Source of the DNA: Gammaproteobacteria bacterium
GTDB lineage: Bacteria > Pseudomonadota > Gammaproteobacteria > SZUA-152
DNA: 64,000 bases
Assembly: GCA_029882975.1 (NCBI GenBank)
Contig: JAOUJW010000023.1
Location: 1 to 64,000 of the forward strand
Direction of reading: 5' to 3'
Positions 7,911 to 16,882 of the stretch are shown in pieces. Position 1 is the first letter of the stretch; every line of letters starts with the position of its first letter. Under the pieces are notes generated by a model. It was not told the origin of the DNA. It ran no database searches and worked only from the letters and a program-made list of their open reading frames with translations. The position numbers were made by a program, and so were the translations under genes.

Positions 7911-10850
7911 TCAGTTCATGTTAACCGCATACACATCACTGCGCTCGGTCTTACCATACCTTACCGGATTCAATTTTTTCAAAGCCGAAAAACTTTTTTC
8001 CACCCATTCATCGTACACACCATCAGAAGCTCTACCTGTGTTGGTTTCATGAATCTTGATGGCTTTTTCCTCAAATGGATATGCCTGTTCTTCAATCAAT
8101 AAATCGTACTCTTCCAATTCTTCCGGACTTAATCCTTTAGGCCGCTCTGAATCAAACAAGCCTCTACTGAAGTCCCTATAAACTTCGGCAATGCGATAAG
8201 TCGATGCGGTGGTAATCTTTTGCACACCGTAGTTTGCAGCGTTGGTATAAGCTTCTATGGTCAAATTCAGCAACTTTTTCTTCTTTTTCAGGTTTTCTTT
8301 TAGAGGTAGTACCAATTTAACGTTTTGGTATTTCTTGAACGTGGGCTCCGCCAGTTCCAGGGTTGCATTGGCGGCGAGAAAGCGTGTACGTTCTGTGCTT
8401 TTTCCATCTTTATCCGCAGTAATAATCTCATTCAACCAATAACGGCGTTTATTCAACTTCGACTGTGCTTTATATATGTCCGCGAGTTTCAACCGAGTTT
8501 CCACTGCCTCTTCTGTAGGGTCTGGGAACAAAGAGATGTATTCTTTATATATCCCTACCAGCATGTCTATTTTTTTGACTTTTTCATACATATCGGCGGT
8601 TTGCAGGATCATCAGGCGTTTTTTCTCCGGATCTTTCTCCCTACGATAAATATCCACATACACTGCCGCTGCATTGGTCAATTTTCCAGTCTTCTCATAA
8701 GCCAAGGCGAGATACCGGGTGATATTACCCGCAAACTCGTGATAAGGATATAACTGCAAAAACCGGTTAAACACGGGGATCGATCTATCCCAGTTTTCCG
8801 ACTTTGCCAGCACCACTGCAGCATCGTACTCTGCGGTTACCCGGATGGAAGCGCCCGGCGCCAGATCGGCAATGCGTAAAAAATGTTTCGCTGCCAGTTC
8901 TGCATCACCGGCTTGCCGTGCAGCATCACCCTGCTGATATACCGCCGCAGCCAATCGCTCAATGTGGTCATTACGATCAGGGTCATTACGTTCACCCAAG
9001 GCTAAACGCTTTAGGGTGGCGCTTTCCGCTGCCTCATAGTCTTTCAACTCAAAATAGGATGCCGCCAATATTGCCCAGGACTTCAAGTACAGTTTTTTAT
9101 GCTCTCCCGGCTGTTTTTCTTTCAGCTTTGTCAGGCGCATCCCCACCGTAATCGCATCTTTATATTGTTTTAAATTGACGAAATCCTCCGCCACCTTAAG
9201 CAAAACCGTCGGTACGCGCTTATCCTCCGGATAGTGATCAGAAAAATTCAAAGACGCGGTGATAATTTCCATTTGCTTATCTTGTCGCGCCCGATCATCG
9301 CGCATTTCACTTAATTGCTTTTTGTAAGCAAGTATGGCGGCATAACCCGCCTCGGCACTTTTATCAAACGCGCTGTAATTGTACGAAGTCTTTTCAAATT
9401 CCGAAGCGGCAGCACCGTAATCCCCCACTGCAAGCAGACTTTCCGCCAGTAGAAAATTCATCTCCGCCGCTTTCTGATCCCGCGGGAAAGAACGAATGTA
9501 TTCTCTATACCAATGAATAGCATTTTTCAAATTACCCACACCGCTATCCTTGAGACCCAAAGCCAAGTAGTGCTCCGCCAAATCCTCAATGTTTTTCTTG
9601 ATATGCGGGCTGATAGTCCCTAGTAATTCCCTGTCTTGGCGCGACCAGAAGGGCTTGCCAATGCCGTATTGACTTACAAACTCTTCCTTGGCCTCAGTGA
9701 CCGCTTTGGGAAATCCACCCTTCTCAAATATCTCTATCACTTTTACAAAAAATAATGGTGCTTGCACGGAACTTGGAAAACGCGCCGTGTAGGATTTTAA
9801 AGTGGCCGCGGCGTCTTCGGTTCGATCCTGCCGCAAATACAACTCGCTTAAACGTTCGTATAATATGTGCTCGTAAGGTTTTTGGCCAAACTTACGTGAA
9901 AAACGCTGAATGGATTCAGACCCTTGTTGATATGAATGTGACAAACTGACGACGCGAAAAGTATCGTCTAAAATCTCTTTTTCACTACGAGTGAACTGCT
10001 CATATTGTTTACCATTTTGAAAATGATAATCCAGCAAGCGGTAAAAATATTTCGAAGCCTCATCGAGGCGATTCAGCTTAAACTGCGCCCAACCCTGTTT
10101 GTACAAGGCCCGCTCATAATATTCAGACTGTCGATTATGCAAAATGGCACGGTAGGCCTGTACAGCTTTTTTGTATTTTCGCAACGAAAACAAAATTTCA
10201 CCACGGCGAAACTCCACTTCTTCAATGCGCTTGGTTTCAGGAAAATCCCGAATCAAGTGAGTCAAAGCCGCCAAAGCTTTTTCCGACTCTCCGGTCAAAT
10301 CGTATGCCCGGGCCAACTGATACAGTATACGTTCATTATCTTTGCTATGAGGAAAACGATTGATAAGTTCTTCATACTGACCCGCAACATTTTGATAGTT
10401 TTCATCGTCAGCAGACACCATCCTGTTGTTCAACCCCGGTTCCACGTGCTCGCGTTTGGGAATCGTTTTTTGGTTGATACTCGTGGTTGGTGTAAATACC
10501 TTGCGTTCCTCGGCAACAGAACGTTTTTCCTGCTGACGCTCTAACTGCAAATCCGCGAGCCGCTCCATGGCTCTTGCACGCAATTCCTGGTTGTCTGTGG
10601 ATTCCAAAAAACGTTGATAACTGAGCCGGGCCTCCTGTACTGATGCTTGAGGCAAAGGTTCCGCTTTTACTAAAATAACATCCTGAGACAATGACCCCAG
10701 AGTGGCTTCTTTCTTACCACCGGTACTTTTACAAGCCGTCAGCACTGCCATCAGCACCACAGTCAGCATTATCATTTGCAGCGCCGCTTTTGCGCCCGTT
10801 ATGCCAGTTTTGAACTCAACACCAGCCATCTTCCTACCCCGTATTGTCAT
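7911..10850 (-). CDS. Large TPR-repeat lipoprotein
   Basis: About 979 residues. An N-terminal hydrophobic segment ends in the lipobox LTAC, followed by KSTGG, so the product is a lipoprotein facing the periplasm. The rest is a long alpha-helical solenoid of TPR-like repeats, for instance ALAALTHLIRDFPETKRIEEVEFRRG and AIPVFNRF-type elements, in the style of YfgC/BamD/Tol-Pal-associated scaffolds. The frame extends to a GTG at 10862; I prefer the ATG at 10850. It lies 20 bp after a second TPR gene. TPR proteins of this size are typically scaffolds within envelope machines; partners here are probably the other cluster products. The specific function is unknown. Confidence 0.85.
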   Translation of the reverse strand: MTIRGRKMAGVEFKTGITGAKAALQMIMLTVVLMAVLTACKSTGGKKEATLGSLSQDVILVKAEPLPQASVQEARLSYQRFLESTDNQELRARAMERLADLQLERQQEKRSVAEERKVFTPTTSINQKTIPKREHVEPGLNNRMVSADDENYQNVAGQYEELINRFPHSKDNERILYQLARAYDLTGESEKALAALTHLIRDFPETKRIEEVEFRRGEILFSLRKYKKAVQAYRAILHNRQSEYYERALYKQGWAQFKLNRLDEASKYFYRLLDYHFQNGKQYEQFTRSEKEILDDTFRVVSLSHSYQQGSESIQRFSRKFGQKPYEHILYERLSELYLRQDRTEDAAATLKSYTARFPSSVQAPLFFVKVIEIFEKGGFPKAVTEAKEEFVSQYGIGKPFWSRQDRELLGTISPHIKKNIEDLAEHYLALGLKDSGVGNLKNAIHWYREYIRSFPRDQKAAEMNFLLAESLLAVGDYGAAASEFEKTSYNYSAFDKSAEAGYAAILAYKKQLSEMRDDRARQDKQMEIITASLNFSDHYPEDKRVPTVLLKVAEDFVNLKQYKDAITVGMRLTKLKEKQPGEHKKLYLKSWAILAASYFELKDYEAAESATLKRLALGERNDPDRNDHIERLAAAVYQQGDAARQAGDAELAAKHFLRIADLAPGASIRVTAEYDAAVVLAKSENWDRSIPVFNRFLQLYPYHEFAGNITRYLALAYEKTGKLTNAAAVYVDIYRREKDPEKKRLMILQTADMYEKVKKIDMLVGIYKEYISLFPDPTEEAVETRLKLADIYKAQSKLNKRRYWLNEIITADKDGKSTERTRFLAANATLELAEPTFKKYQNVKLVLPLKENLKKKKKLLNLTIEAYTNAANYGVQKITTASTYRIAEVYRDFSRGLFDSERPKGLSPEELEEYDLLIEEQAYPFEEKAIKIHETNTGRASDGVYDEWVEKSFSALKKLNPVRYGKTERSDVYAVNMN

Positions 10851-10870
10851 TATCCAACCCACCCGCTCAT

Positions 10871-12742
10871 CTATTGGTTGGAACCCAAATCTTGCAAATG
10901 CGCCACCGCAAAATGGGCCTGATCCAGATAACCCCGCAAACGCTGCTTGAGCCAGTTCAATTCGTTAATCACTTGTTGTTGTAATTGCGCTTTTTGCGCA
11001 ACAATCAAAGTGTCTACCCTTTTATCCAAACGCGTTACACGGCGCTTGTATTTGTCAATCTTCTTGCTGTACCCATCAAACTGCCGCGGCGCCATCACCT
11101 TGGCCCGCTTCACAGTTTTTTGCTGCGTAATGGTTTTATTAAGCTCCGTATCCAAATCCCTTAATGCTCTCTTGAATTTCCACAAACGCGGTTTAATGTT
11201 TGTGCCAATGCTCCACTCCAGCAATCCGCTGTACAAGCGAAACTTGTCCGCCATTTGGTTGTACTGATCCTTAGGCATTATTGATTTGTTACGTCGAAGG
11301 AAATCTTGAATTTTATCCAAACGACCGATTGAGATCCGCTCTGCCGGAGTAGCCAGTGCCCGCAAATCCCCTTCGCTCTCGATTCGATCCAACTCTTCTT
11401 TGTAAAAGTTTCTCTCGTCACGTAACACGGCGACGCGATGATTATTTTTCTCCGGTGCCAGTTGTGGCAGGCGGCTTTCGTAATTTTCCTTTCGGCTTTT
11501 CAGGATGTAGCGAAACGTCTCCAAATCCGAGGACCGATTCCGCAATGTGCTTTTCAAATATTGTAAATGTTTTAGGCTGTCAATAGATTGCTGAAAGCTG
11601 TTAGTTGCCACTAAATTGTACAAAAATCTCGCCTCAACATTATTGGGTAAATCCGACAACTCCCAACTGATCTTATTTTCATACTCGGTAATATTGCTTA
11701 ATAACTTTTTCCACAAGGCGCCGGTTTTGACCACCTTAATCGCATTATCCAACTTTTGCGTATCTTCCTCAAAAATTGCGATGGCCGATTGATAGGCATC
11801 AAAGGATTGCCGGTAAGCCTGCAACCGCTCATATGCATAGGGAACCGCCAGAAGTGCTTCATACACTGCACCGTCCGAACGCTCTTTCGCTGCCAAACGA
11901 GTCCAAGGCACAAGGGCTGCCTGGTATTCCTGTTGGAATGCCTCGCTCCAACCCAAACCCAGCAATGCCTTATTAGTAAACGGGCCGCTAAGCCGGACTC
12001 TCTGAAAAAACGCTCTGGCTTTCGAGTAACTGTCATTGGCTAACAAGGCAAACCCCAGGGCCATATTTGCCTTATCGCGTAACGCTTTCAGCTCCGGCAA
12101 GTTACTTTCCAGACGCCCCACGGCATCCAGATAATCCGTACCTTCCACTTCCCGTCGACTCTGATACAGAGCAACTCCCATATTGTATTTTACATACTGG
12201 GAAAACTGCCCCCGCTCCGGAAACTTACTAAGCATTTGTACTGCCTGCTGGTACTCTCCACGTGCCATGAGCACATTGGCTCTTTGCAGCTGCGTGGCAC
12301 CCATTAACTCGTCTGGGATGTCCTTCTGAATTTCCTCCAGAGCACGGATAGCATCCTCAAAAAGACCTTTTTGATACCGTACCTTGGCAATTTGATACCA
12401 GGCTCGATCCTGTATTTCCGGAGAGATCCCTTGTTTGGTCAGCCGCCGAAATACCTTTTCGGCTTCCACATGCATACCATAGGACAAATACATACTACCC
12501 AACCAAATGTCGACGTCACGCTTATGGTGGGGGACTTTGTCCAAATCTTGAGCCACTTGAAGTTTGACGATGGCATCAAAGTGACTACCGTTATAAAATT
12601 CGTACAGCACGTCACCAAAATAAGGGTCTTCAACCACTAATTCTTTTTTATCAAAATACTCCGCGTGTACAGACGAGATAAATACACACAAACACAATAT
12701 ACCCCAGTATTTGATTGTTTTTTCTATTATTGATTTAGTCAT
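10871..12742 (-). CDS. Periplasmic TPR-repeat protein
   Basis: A 623-residue exported protein. The signal peptide spans about residues 1-27 (cleavage after SVHA). Residues 40-330 contain TPR-type helix pairs (for example AWYQIAKVRYQKGLFEDAIRAL), and the C-terminal 300 residues are strongly charged and predicted coiled coil (many K/R/E/Q heptads around TELNKTITQQKTVKRAK). It precedes the TPR lipoprotein by 20 bp and is probably co-transcribed with it. I know similar tandem TPR genes next to Tol/Exb-like or gliding-type envelope clusters, but no named family fits with certainty. Confidence 0.85.
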   Translation of the reverse strand: MTKSIIEKTIKYWGILCLCVFISSVHAEYFDKKELVVEDPYFGDVLYEFYNGSHFDAIVKLQVAQDLDKVPHHKRDVDIWLGSMYLSYGMHVEAEKVFRRLTKQGISPEIQDRAWYQIAKVRYQKGLFEDAIRALEEIQKDIPDELMGATQLQRANVLMARGEYQQAVQMLSKFPERGQFSQYVKYNMGVALYQSRREVEGTDYLDAVGRLESNLPELKALRDKANMALGFALLANDSYSKARAFFQRVRLSGPFTNKALLGLGWSEAFQQEYQAALVPWTRLAAKERSDGAVYEALLAVPYAYERLQAYRQSFDAYQSAIAIFEEDTQKLDNAIKVVKTGALWKKLLSNITEYENKISWELSDLPNNVEARFLYNLVATNSFQQSIDSLKHLQYLKSTLRNRSSDLETFRYILKSRKENYESRLPQLAPEKNNHRVAVLRDERNFYKEELDRIESEGDLRALATPAERISIGRLDKIQDFLRRNKSIMPKDQYNQMADKFRLYSGLLEWSIGTNIKPRLWKFKRALRDLDTELNKTITQQKTVKRAKVMAPRQFDGYSKKIDKYKRRVTRLDKRVDTLIVAQKAQLQQQVINELNWLKQRLRGYLDQAHFAVAHLQDLGSNQ

Positions 12743-12772
12743 AACTCTAGAGCCGCCCCTGTATTCAGCTCC

Positions 12773-13318
12773 TTACTCCCATTCTTTAACCACAAATTCC
12801 GGCTGTAACTTTTGAGATCTATCGGTGATTTTCAGCTCAATATATTTGGTGCCCGCCGATTTTTGAAACACATACGTGGTAGCTCTTTTATACTCCCGCC
12901 CATTGGGACCCGGACCACGAAACGTAGCCACCAATTCGCGACGCCCCTTCTTTACATTCCCCATCCATAATCGTTGCACGCCTCCTCGTCCCAGAGCATC
13001 GGTTTCCTGCTTGGTATAGAGGTAGTTGGTCACTACTTTATCATCCAATTTCAGCTGCACCGAGTCCAAACGAAAAAAATTACCTACATCCGCTGACAAA
13101 AATACAGCGACTTGGGTACTGCTTGGAAACAACAACTCTTCCTCCAGAATGAATAGTTCCTTATTCAATTCCAACACTTCTTTCTTCAAAGCTTGAACTT
13201 TACCGTCTAAAGTTTGCGCTTTTTTGGAATTGTCCGCTGCCAGCGCGGAACTCACTGCCAACATGCTTAGCGCCAGAACCAGTGAAAGGCGCAATGTTGA
13301 TTTGATTTTATTACTCAC
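12773..13318 (-). CDS. Secreted coiled-coil/beta-domain protein of the TPR cluster
   Basis: A 181-residue protein with a clear signal peptide (residues 1-28, cleavage after SSALA). A short coiled coil follows (LDGKVQALKKEVLELNKELFILEEELL, first 20 residues of it alternate charged and Leu positions), then a compact beta-rich domain of about 110 residues (from TQVAVFLSADVG to the end). Homologues I recall are mislabelled as AraC-type regulators; nothing here supports DNA binding, and an exported protein cannot be one. It sits 30 bp upstream of the TPR gene. Function unknown, probably a periplasmic component of the same assembly. Confidence 0.75.
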   Translation of the reverse strand: MSNKIKSTLRLSLVLALSMLAVSSALAADNSKKAQTLDGKVQALKKEVLELNKELFILEEELLFPSSTQVAVFLSADVGNFFRLDSVQLKLDDKVVTNYLYTKQETDALGRGGVQRLWMGNVKKGRRELVATFRGPGPNGREYKRATTYVFQKSAGTKYIELKITDRSQKLQPEFVVKEWE

Positions 13319-13386
13319 TGTTTTACACTCCGACCATTCATATTAAATCAAAAAAACCCGGTTGCTTAAGTCTCAAATAACAGCAT

Positions 13387-14592
13387 TCAATACCACAAAG
13401 ACATATAGATTTGTAATATTTTTGCGGTAAAACTGTACCGGGGCGCATTGACTATTTGAGATTCGTCGGCCAGGCTCACATCCCGGACATCACGATAGTT
13501 GTCATAGTCAAAACGAACCAAATCCAACGATGTATTAACCGTACCCTTGTCGAATTTCCACCAGCCTTGATTCATAAACTCGTAAGAAACGCCGCCGCCT
13601 ATTGTGGTACTGCTAAATGAGCTCAATTCCTTGTCACGCGCCATAAACACTTTTTTAGAATCAAAGTAGTTGCTATAAAAGGAAGCAGCACCCTGAGAAT
13701 ATTGCCGAAAATGAAAATCCATAATGAGCGTTTGTCCCAGGGGCTGAGTAAAACCCAGGTCAAACATATTGGCCCGAATGTCCCAGGAATCGGTATAAGA
13801 GCGTACTTCGAATTTCATGGCTGCCCGCCAGGGCAAATGATATCGGGCCCGTAGCGACACGGCACTACTGGTTCGAGTACCAGGATACTGCTCCGTGGTT
13901 GTTAATACCGCCAAACTGGCATCTCGATAAAATACACTTCGGTAAGGATTATTCAAGTACCCTTCGTCGGTAATCACCTCTAATCCCAGGTTAGCGATAA
14001 GGTTTTTGCTTAATATTTGCGTTACGCCGAACCGAAATTGGTGCCGATCCACCGATCCCACGATTGCTGAGCCCTGCTTGTATTTTACCGGCCCCGATGT
14101 ATCGTAAATATTCCGTCGTACCGAATCAAAACCGCGAGAATAACCCAGTGAAACCGTCGTCAGATCACCAAAAATACTGTGACTTATCCCCAGGTGATAA
14201 CTACCCGCCACATAATCGCTTTCCTCGCTGGACGTGTAGGCCAGGCTCACATTGGAATTGTCATTTATGTGCTCCATACTGATACTGTATTCTTCCCGCC
14301 TTTCAGTATAAGGACTGGCAAAGGTTTCTACATCGATTGAGGCACTGCTAATGGAGTCGACATAATAATGAGCAGACATGGAGGTGTTTTTTCCAACCTC
14401 ACTACGTGCAGTGACAGAAGGTCCGTTGATAGATACTCCACCACCTTCATAGGAATGATATAAACTATCGACTTGATCCTCAGGCAAAATGGCTGCTGTC
14501 AAAGGCAAACTGCATAATAGGGCCGCCAGTAACATCACCCATAAGGGGGAGCGCCTGACTGGCTTGGATTTTTCCTTGCAAAGGTATTTCAT
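13387..14592 (-). CDS. DUF3570 outer-membrane beta-barrel protein
   Basis: A 401-residue exported protein with a signal sequence (hydrophobic core about residues 17-33) and alternating amphipathic strands throughout, for example YSFTAKILQIYMSLWY at the end. The terminal aromatic residue (Tyr) is the usual recognition signal for BAM-dependent barrel insertion. I assign DUF3570 from overall pattern and from the directly preceding DUF4266 gene, with which it overlaps by one base (TGATG); the two families commonly travel together with TlpA-type thioredoxins and sometimes ApbE. Function unknown; a link to extracellular redox chemistry is suggested by neighbours only. Confidence 0.8.
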   Translation of the reverse strand: MKYLCKEKSKPVRRSPLWVMLLAALLCSLPLTAAILPEDQVDSLYHSYEGGGVSINGPSVTARSEVGKNTSMSAHYYVDSISSASIDVETFASPYTERREEYSISMEHINDNSNVSLAYTSSEESDYVAGSYHLGISHSIFGDLTTVSLGYSRGFDSVRRNIYDTSGPVKYKQGSAIVGSVDRHQFRFGVTQILSKNLIANLGLEVITDEGYLNNPYRSVFYRDASLAVLTTTEQYPGTRTSSAVSLRARYHLPWRAAMKFEVRSYTDSWDIRANMFDLGFTQPLGQTLIMDFHFRQYSQGAASFYSNYFDSKKVFMARDKELSSFSSTTIGGGVSYEFMNQGWWKFDKGTVNTSLDLVRFDYDNYRDVRDVSLADESQIVNAPRYSFTAKILQIYMSLWY

Positions 14593-14837
14593 CAGTTACA
14601 CCCGCAACCACCGCCTTGTCCAAGCTCGGCGCCACGAGCCGCTTCCCTGGCTTGATACACATGATTCAAATAGGAATCTGAAATCGGATTACGTGAAAAA
14701 CTCATGATGGGATCGGATAAATTAGCGCGTTCATACGGTTTCACCCAAGGTTCTAAACCACAAGCGCTTAAGACCAATACCAGCAGAGTAATAACTGCAA
14801 CACGCATCTTGTTAAATGACTTTGACGTACTGGCCAT
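14592..14837 (-). CDS. DUF4266 small lipoprotein
   Basis: An 81-residue lipoprotein. The lipobox is LSAC at about residues 23-26, followed by GLEPWVKPYERANLSDPIMS, the conserved W-x-x-P-YER segment of DUF4266, and it ends in a glycine/cysteine-rich tail GGGCGCN. The tail cysteines are conspicuous next to a thioredoxin-like gene. It is packed tightly between tlpA-like (2-bp gap) and DUF3570 (1-bp overlap) genes, so the three are surely one translational block. No biochemical role is known to me. Confidence 0.85.
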   Translation of the reverse strand: MASTSKSFNKMRVAVITLLVLVLSACGLEPWVKPYERANLSDPIMSFSRNPISDSYLNHVYQAREAARGAELGQGGGCGCN

Positions 14838-14839
14838 AA

Positions 14840-15361
14840 CTATTCCTGTAACAACTCTCTAACCTGCTTCAGGTATTCGTCTTCATACCCTGGCAGATAC
14901 CCCATATGTATGTACCGGATATTGCCGTCCCGGTCCACGAGAACAGTTGTTGGCATGGCGTCGATGTCAAATTTTTTGCTGACAGTATTTTCCGAATCCA
15001 GCAAAATTGGAAACACGATTTTCAAATCCCGCACCATGATTTTGCCTTTACGGAAATCCTCTTCCACATTCACACCCAGCAGCTTGAAACCCTTATCGCG
15101 AAACTTAAGATAGATATCATTAAGCAAAGGCATTTCATCACGACAAGGCCCACACCAGGATGCCCAAAAATTAATCAGAACCACTTCACCTCTTAATTCA
15201 CTCAAGCGAATATTAGTTCCCTGATTGCTTTTTAACGTAAAATCAGGTGCTTCTTTCAAGGGTTTGATTTCGGCAGCGACCGGCAACACCACAAGTCCCG
15301 CCAATACAACCATCAACAAATTTTGGATAATTTTTTTCATTTGTTGTGCAGAATAATTCAC
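14840..15361 (-). CDS. TlpA-family periplasmic thioredoxin
   Basis: A 173-residue exported thiol-disulfide oxidoreductase. Residues 1-30 form a signal peptide; the thioredoxin fold follows with the active site WCGPC (Cys70, Cys73) in NFWASWCGPCRDEMP and the cis-Pro loop in DAMPTTVLVDRDG. This is the TlpA/ResA/AhpC-TSA class, which keeps periplasmic cysteines (for example haem-binding CxxCH) reduced. Its neighbours include a diheme cytochrome-like protein and a Cys-tailed lipoprotein, either of which could be its client. The start ATG at 15361 gives a normal signal peptide; the ATG at codon 8 is an alternative. Confidence 0.9.
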   Translation of the reverse strand: MNYSAQQMKKIIQNLLMVVLAGLVVLPVAAEIKPLKEAPDFTLKSNQGTNIRLSELRGEVVLINFWASWCGPCRDEMPLLNDIYLKFRDKGFKLLGVNVEEDFRKGKIMVRDLKIVFPILLDSENTVSKKFDIDAMPTTVLVDRDGNIRYIHMGYLPGYEDEYLKQVRELLQE

Positions 15362-15401
15362 TTGTTTACCTTTTATGCCTTTATAGTCAGCCAGGCAGCG
15401 T

Positions 15402-16085
15402 TTAGAAAAACCAACTCGCGCCTATGGTATATTCAATATTATGCTTGATTTCCGCATCTCCCATAATATCAGACTCAAAAATATGATCCCGAAAATCCAC
15501 TTGTGCCGCCATCCAATCGGTTAACACAATTCGATAGCCAATACCCCCTACCAGAGTAAAATAGTCATCTCCCGCAAACTGTGTGGATCCGGCGCCTACA
15601 CTCACATATAAGGTGGTAACAAAGGCGGTATCGTCACCCATAAATGCTTCACCCGGAAACAGGTTGTACCCGACGCTGACGTCGTAATACACCAGCTCTC
15701 GCTCCTGTTCCGTGAGTAAATCAAAATTAAACAGCTTTTCCGCAGAAGAAGGCCCTGCTTTTGAAAAACCCATGGTGGCATCGATAAAAAAAGTTTCTGT
15801 TAACAACAAACCCACACGGGCACCATAAACCGGGTGAACACCGAAGTCCTCAATGCTATAAGAACCCCCAAATATTCCAATGAGAAAATCTTCCGTATCG
15901 ATACGCGCCAATTTAATCTTGTTGCGTTTAACGGTCGGGGTTATCAAAGGCTCTTCCAATGGAGCCTCGGCATCACCGGAGGTTTCCTCAGTTATGTTTG
16001 CACCATCCGCCTCAGCGGCTGACACATTCCCCAATGAGAACCCCAAAGTTAAAACTAGTAGAAAAAGGAAAACCCGATTTTCCAT
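15402..16085 (-). CDS. Outer-membrane beta-barrel protein (OMP_myx_plus-like)
   Basis: A 227-residue exported protein: signal peptide to about residue 24 (cleavage after VSAA), an acidic linker rich in E/A/P, then an eight-strand-like barrel ending in ASWFF, a terminal aromatic as in BAM clients. The layout (linker, then IGIFGGSYSIEDFG and later strands) resembles the outer-membrane beta-barrel domain described from Myxococcales and some gammaproteobacteria (TIGR04565 as I recall). It overlaps the 3' end of the preceding barrel gene by 31 bp and is similar to it in architecture, suggesting an old duplication. Confidence 0.8.
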   Translation of the reverse strand: MENRVFLFLLVLTLGFSLGNVSAAEADGANITEETSGDAEAPLEEPLITPTVKRNKIKLARIDTEDFLIGIFGGSYSIEDFGVHPVYGARVGLLLTETFFIDATMGFSKAGPSSAEKLFNFDLLTEQERELVYYDVSVGYNLFPGEAFMGDDTAFVTTLYVSVGAGSTQFAGDDYFTLVGGIGYRIVLTDWMAAQVDFRDHIFESDIMGDAEIKHNIEYTIGASWFF

Positions 16086-16852
16086 TCCAGAAAATCTCCA
16101 TTATTGTTGTCGCTGATAAAAACTATGTTTTGTTTAACATCTGCCCGAAAAAAAACCCGTTTACTCATGTATTGCCTATAACCCAAACCCACACTGGCAA
16201 ACAAATCACTGGTGGGATTAGCAAAGACAAAGGAACTTTTTGGTTTGTTGCGCATATAGCCACCACCCAAAGTAAAAAAAGGCGCGCTGTCCCAGGTAGG
16301 AAAAGGGTTAGACAAAATATTTATCCGTGCCACCAAAGTTTCGGTAAATTGGCCCGTTGCTTTGGATATTTCCAATTCCGTTGCCAGATTGTCATTAAAA
16401 TTTAAACCTGCATATACTCCCATAATGGCGGAACCTTCAAAATCCCCAAAGTTAATACCTCCCTCGTAGGTTCTTGCACCAAAATGTTCTTTTTTAATTC
16501 GTTCGAACTGAGTGGTCACGCCGGGCGCAGACAGGGTTTTCTCCATTTCGTCAATCAGCACCCATCCTTCCTTACCCAAACGATCCCGAACCTTAAACCA
16601 ATCGCCTTGACGCACCAGCACTTCCACCCACTCATGCCGATCCACCACATGGTACACAGGATAACCCTTCCCTGCTCCCGTATGCAGCTCTATAAACGGC
16701 TCTGCGACGATAACCCGGGGATAACTCGCCGCATCATCGGTCGCCGCAGCAACGTGTGCCGCCCCCAGCATCATACAGATCCAGCAAAACGCAAAGAACC
16801 AAACCTGGATAACAGGCGGTTTCATACCAGAATTCAATATAACTCCTGTCAC
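16055..16852 (-). CDS. SH3-domain plus outer-membrane beta-barrel protein
   Basis: A 265-residue exported protein. After a signal peptide (cleavage near AAA at residue 37), residues about 45-105 form a bacterial SH3 domain (FIELHTGAGKGYPVYHVVDR ... WFKVRDRLGKEGWV), the type that often binds peptidoglycan or cell-wall peptides. The remaining 150 residues are a beta-barrel ending in KIGFSFFY with a terminal aromatic. It would anchor the outer membrane to the cell wall. It is the second gene of the cluster after the HzsA-like lipoprotein, and its 3' end overlaps the next barrel gene. Confidence 0.8.
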   Translation of the reverse strand: MTGVILNSGMKPPVIQVWFFAFCWICMMLGAAHVAAATDDAASYPRVIVAEPFIELHTGAGKGYPVYHVVDRHEWVEVLVRQGDWFKVRDRLGKEGWVLIDEMEKTLSAPGVTTQFERIKKEHFGARTYEGGINFGDFEGSAIMGVYAGLNFNDNLATELEISKATGQFTETLVARINILSNPFPTWDSAPFFTLGGGYMRNKPKSSFVFANPTSDLFASVGLGYRQYMSKRVFFRADVKQNIVFISDNNNGDFLEWKIGFSFFY

Positions 16853-16882
16853 TTTGTTTATGCCCGCCCTGCGGTCATTCCG

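Noticed and set aside
10005-10544. A long plus-strand frame (179 codons) inside the TPR lipoprotein gene
   Set aside because: It is antisense to a well-supported coding sequence and looks like a shadow of its codon composition.
12773-13318. AraC-type regulator annotation for the coiled-coil protein
   Set aside because: The protein has a cleavable signal peptide and no helix-turn-helix; it is exported.
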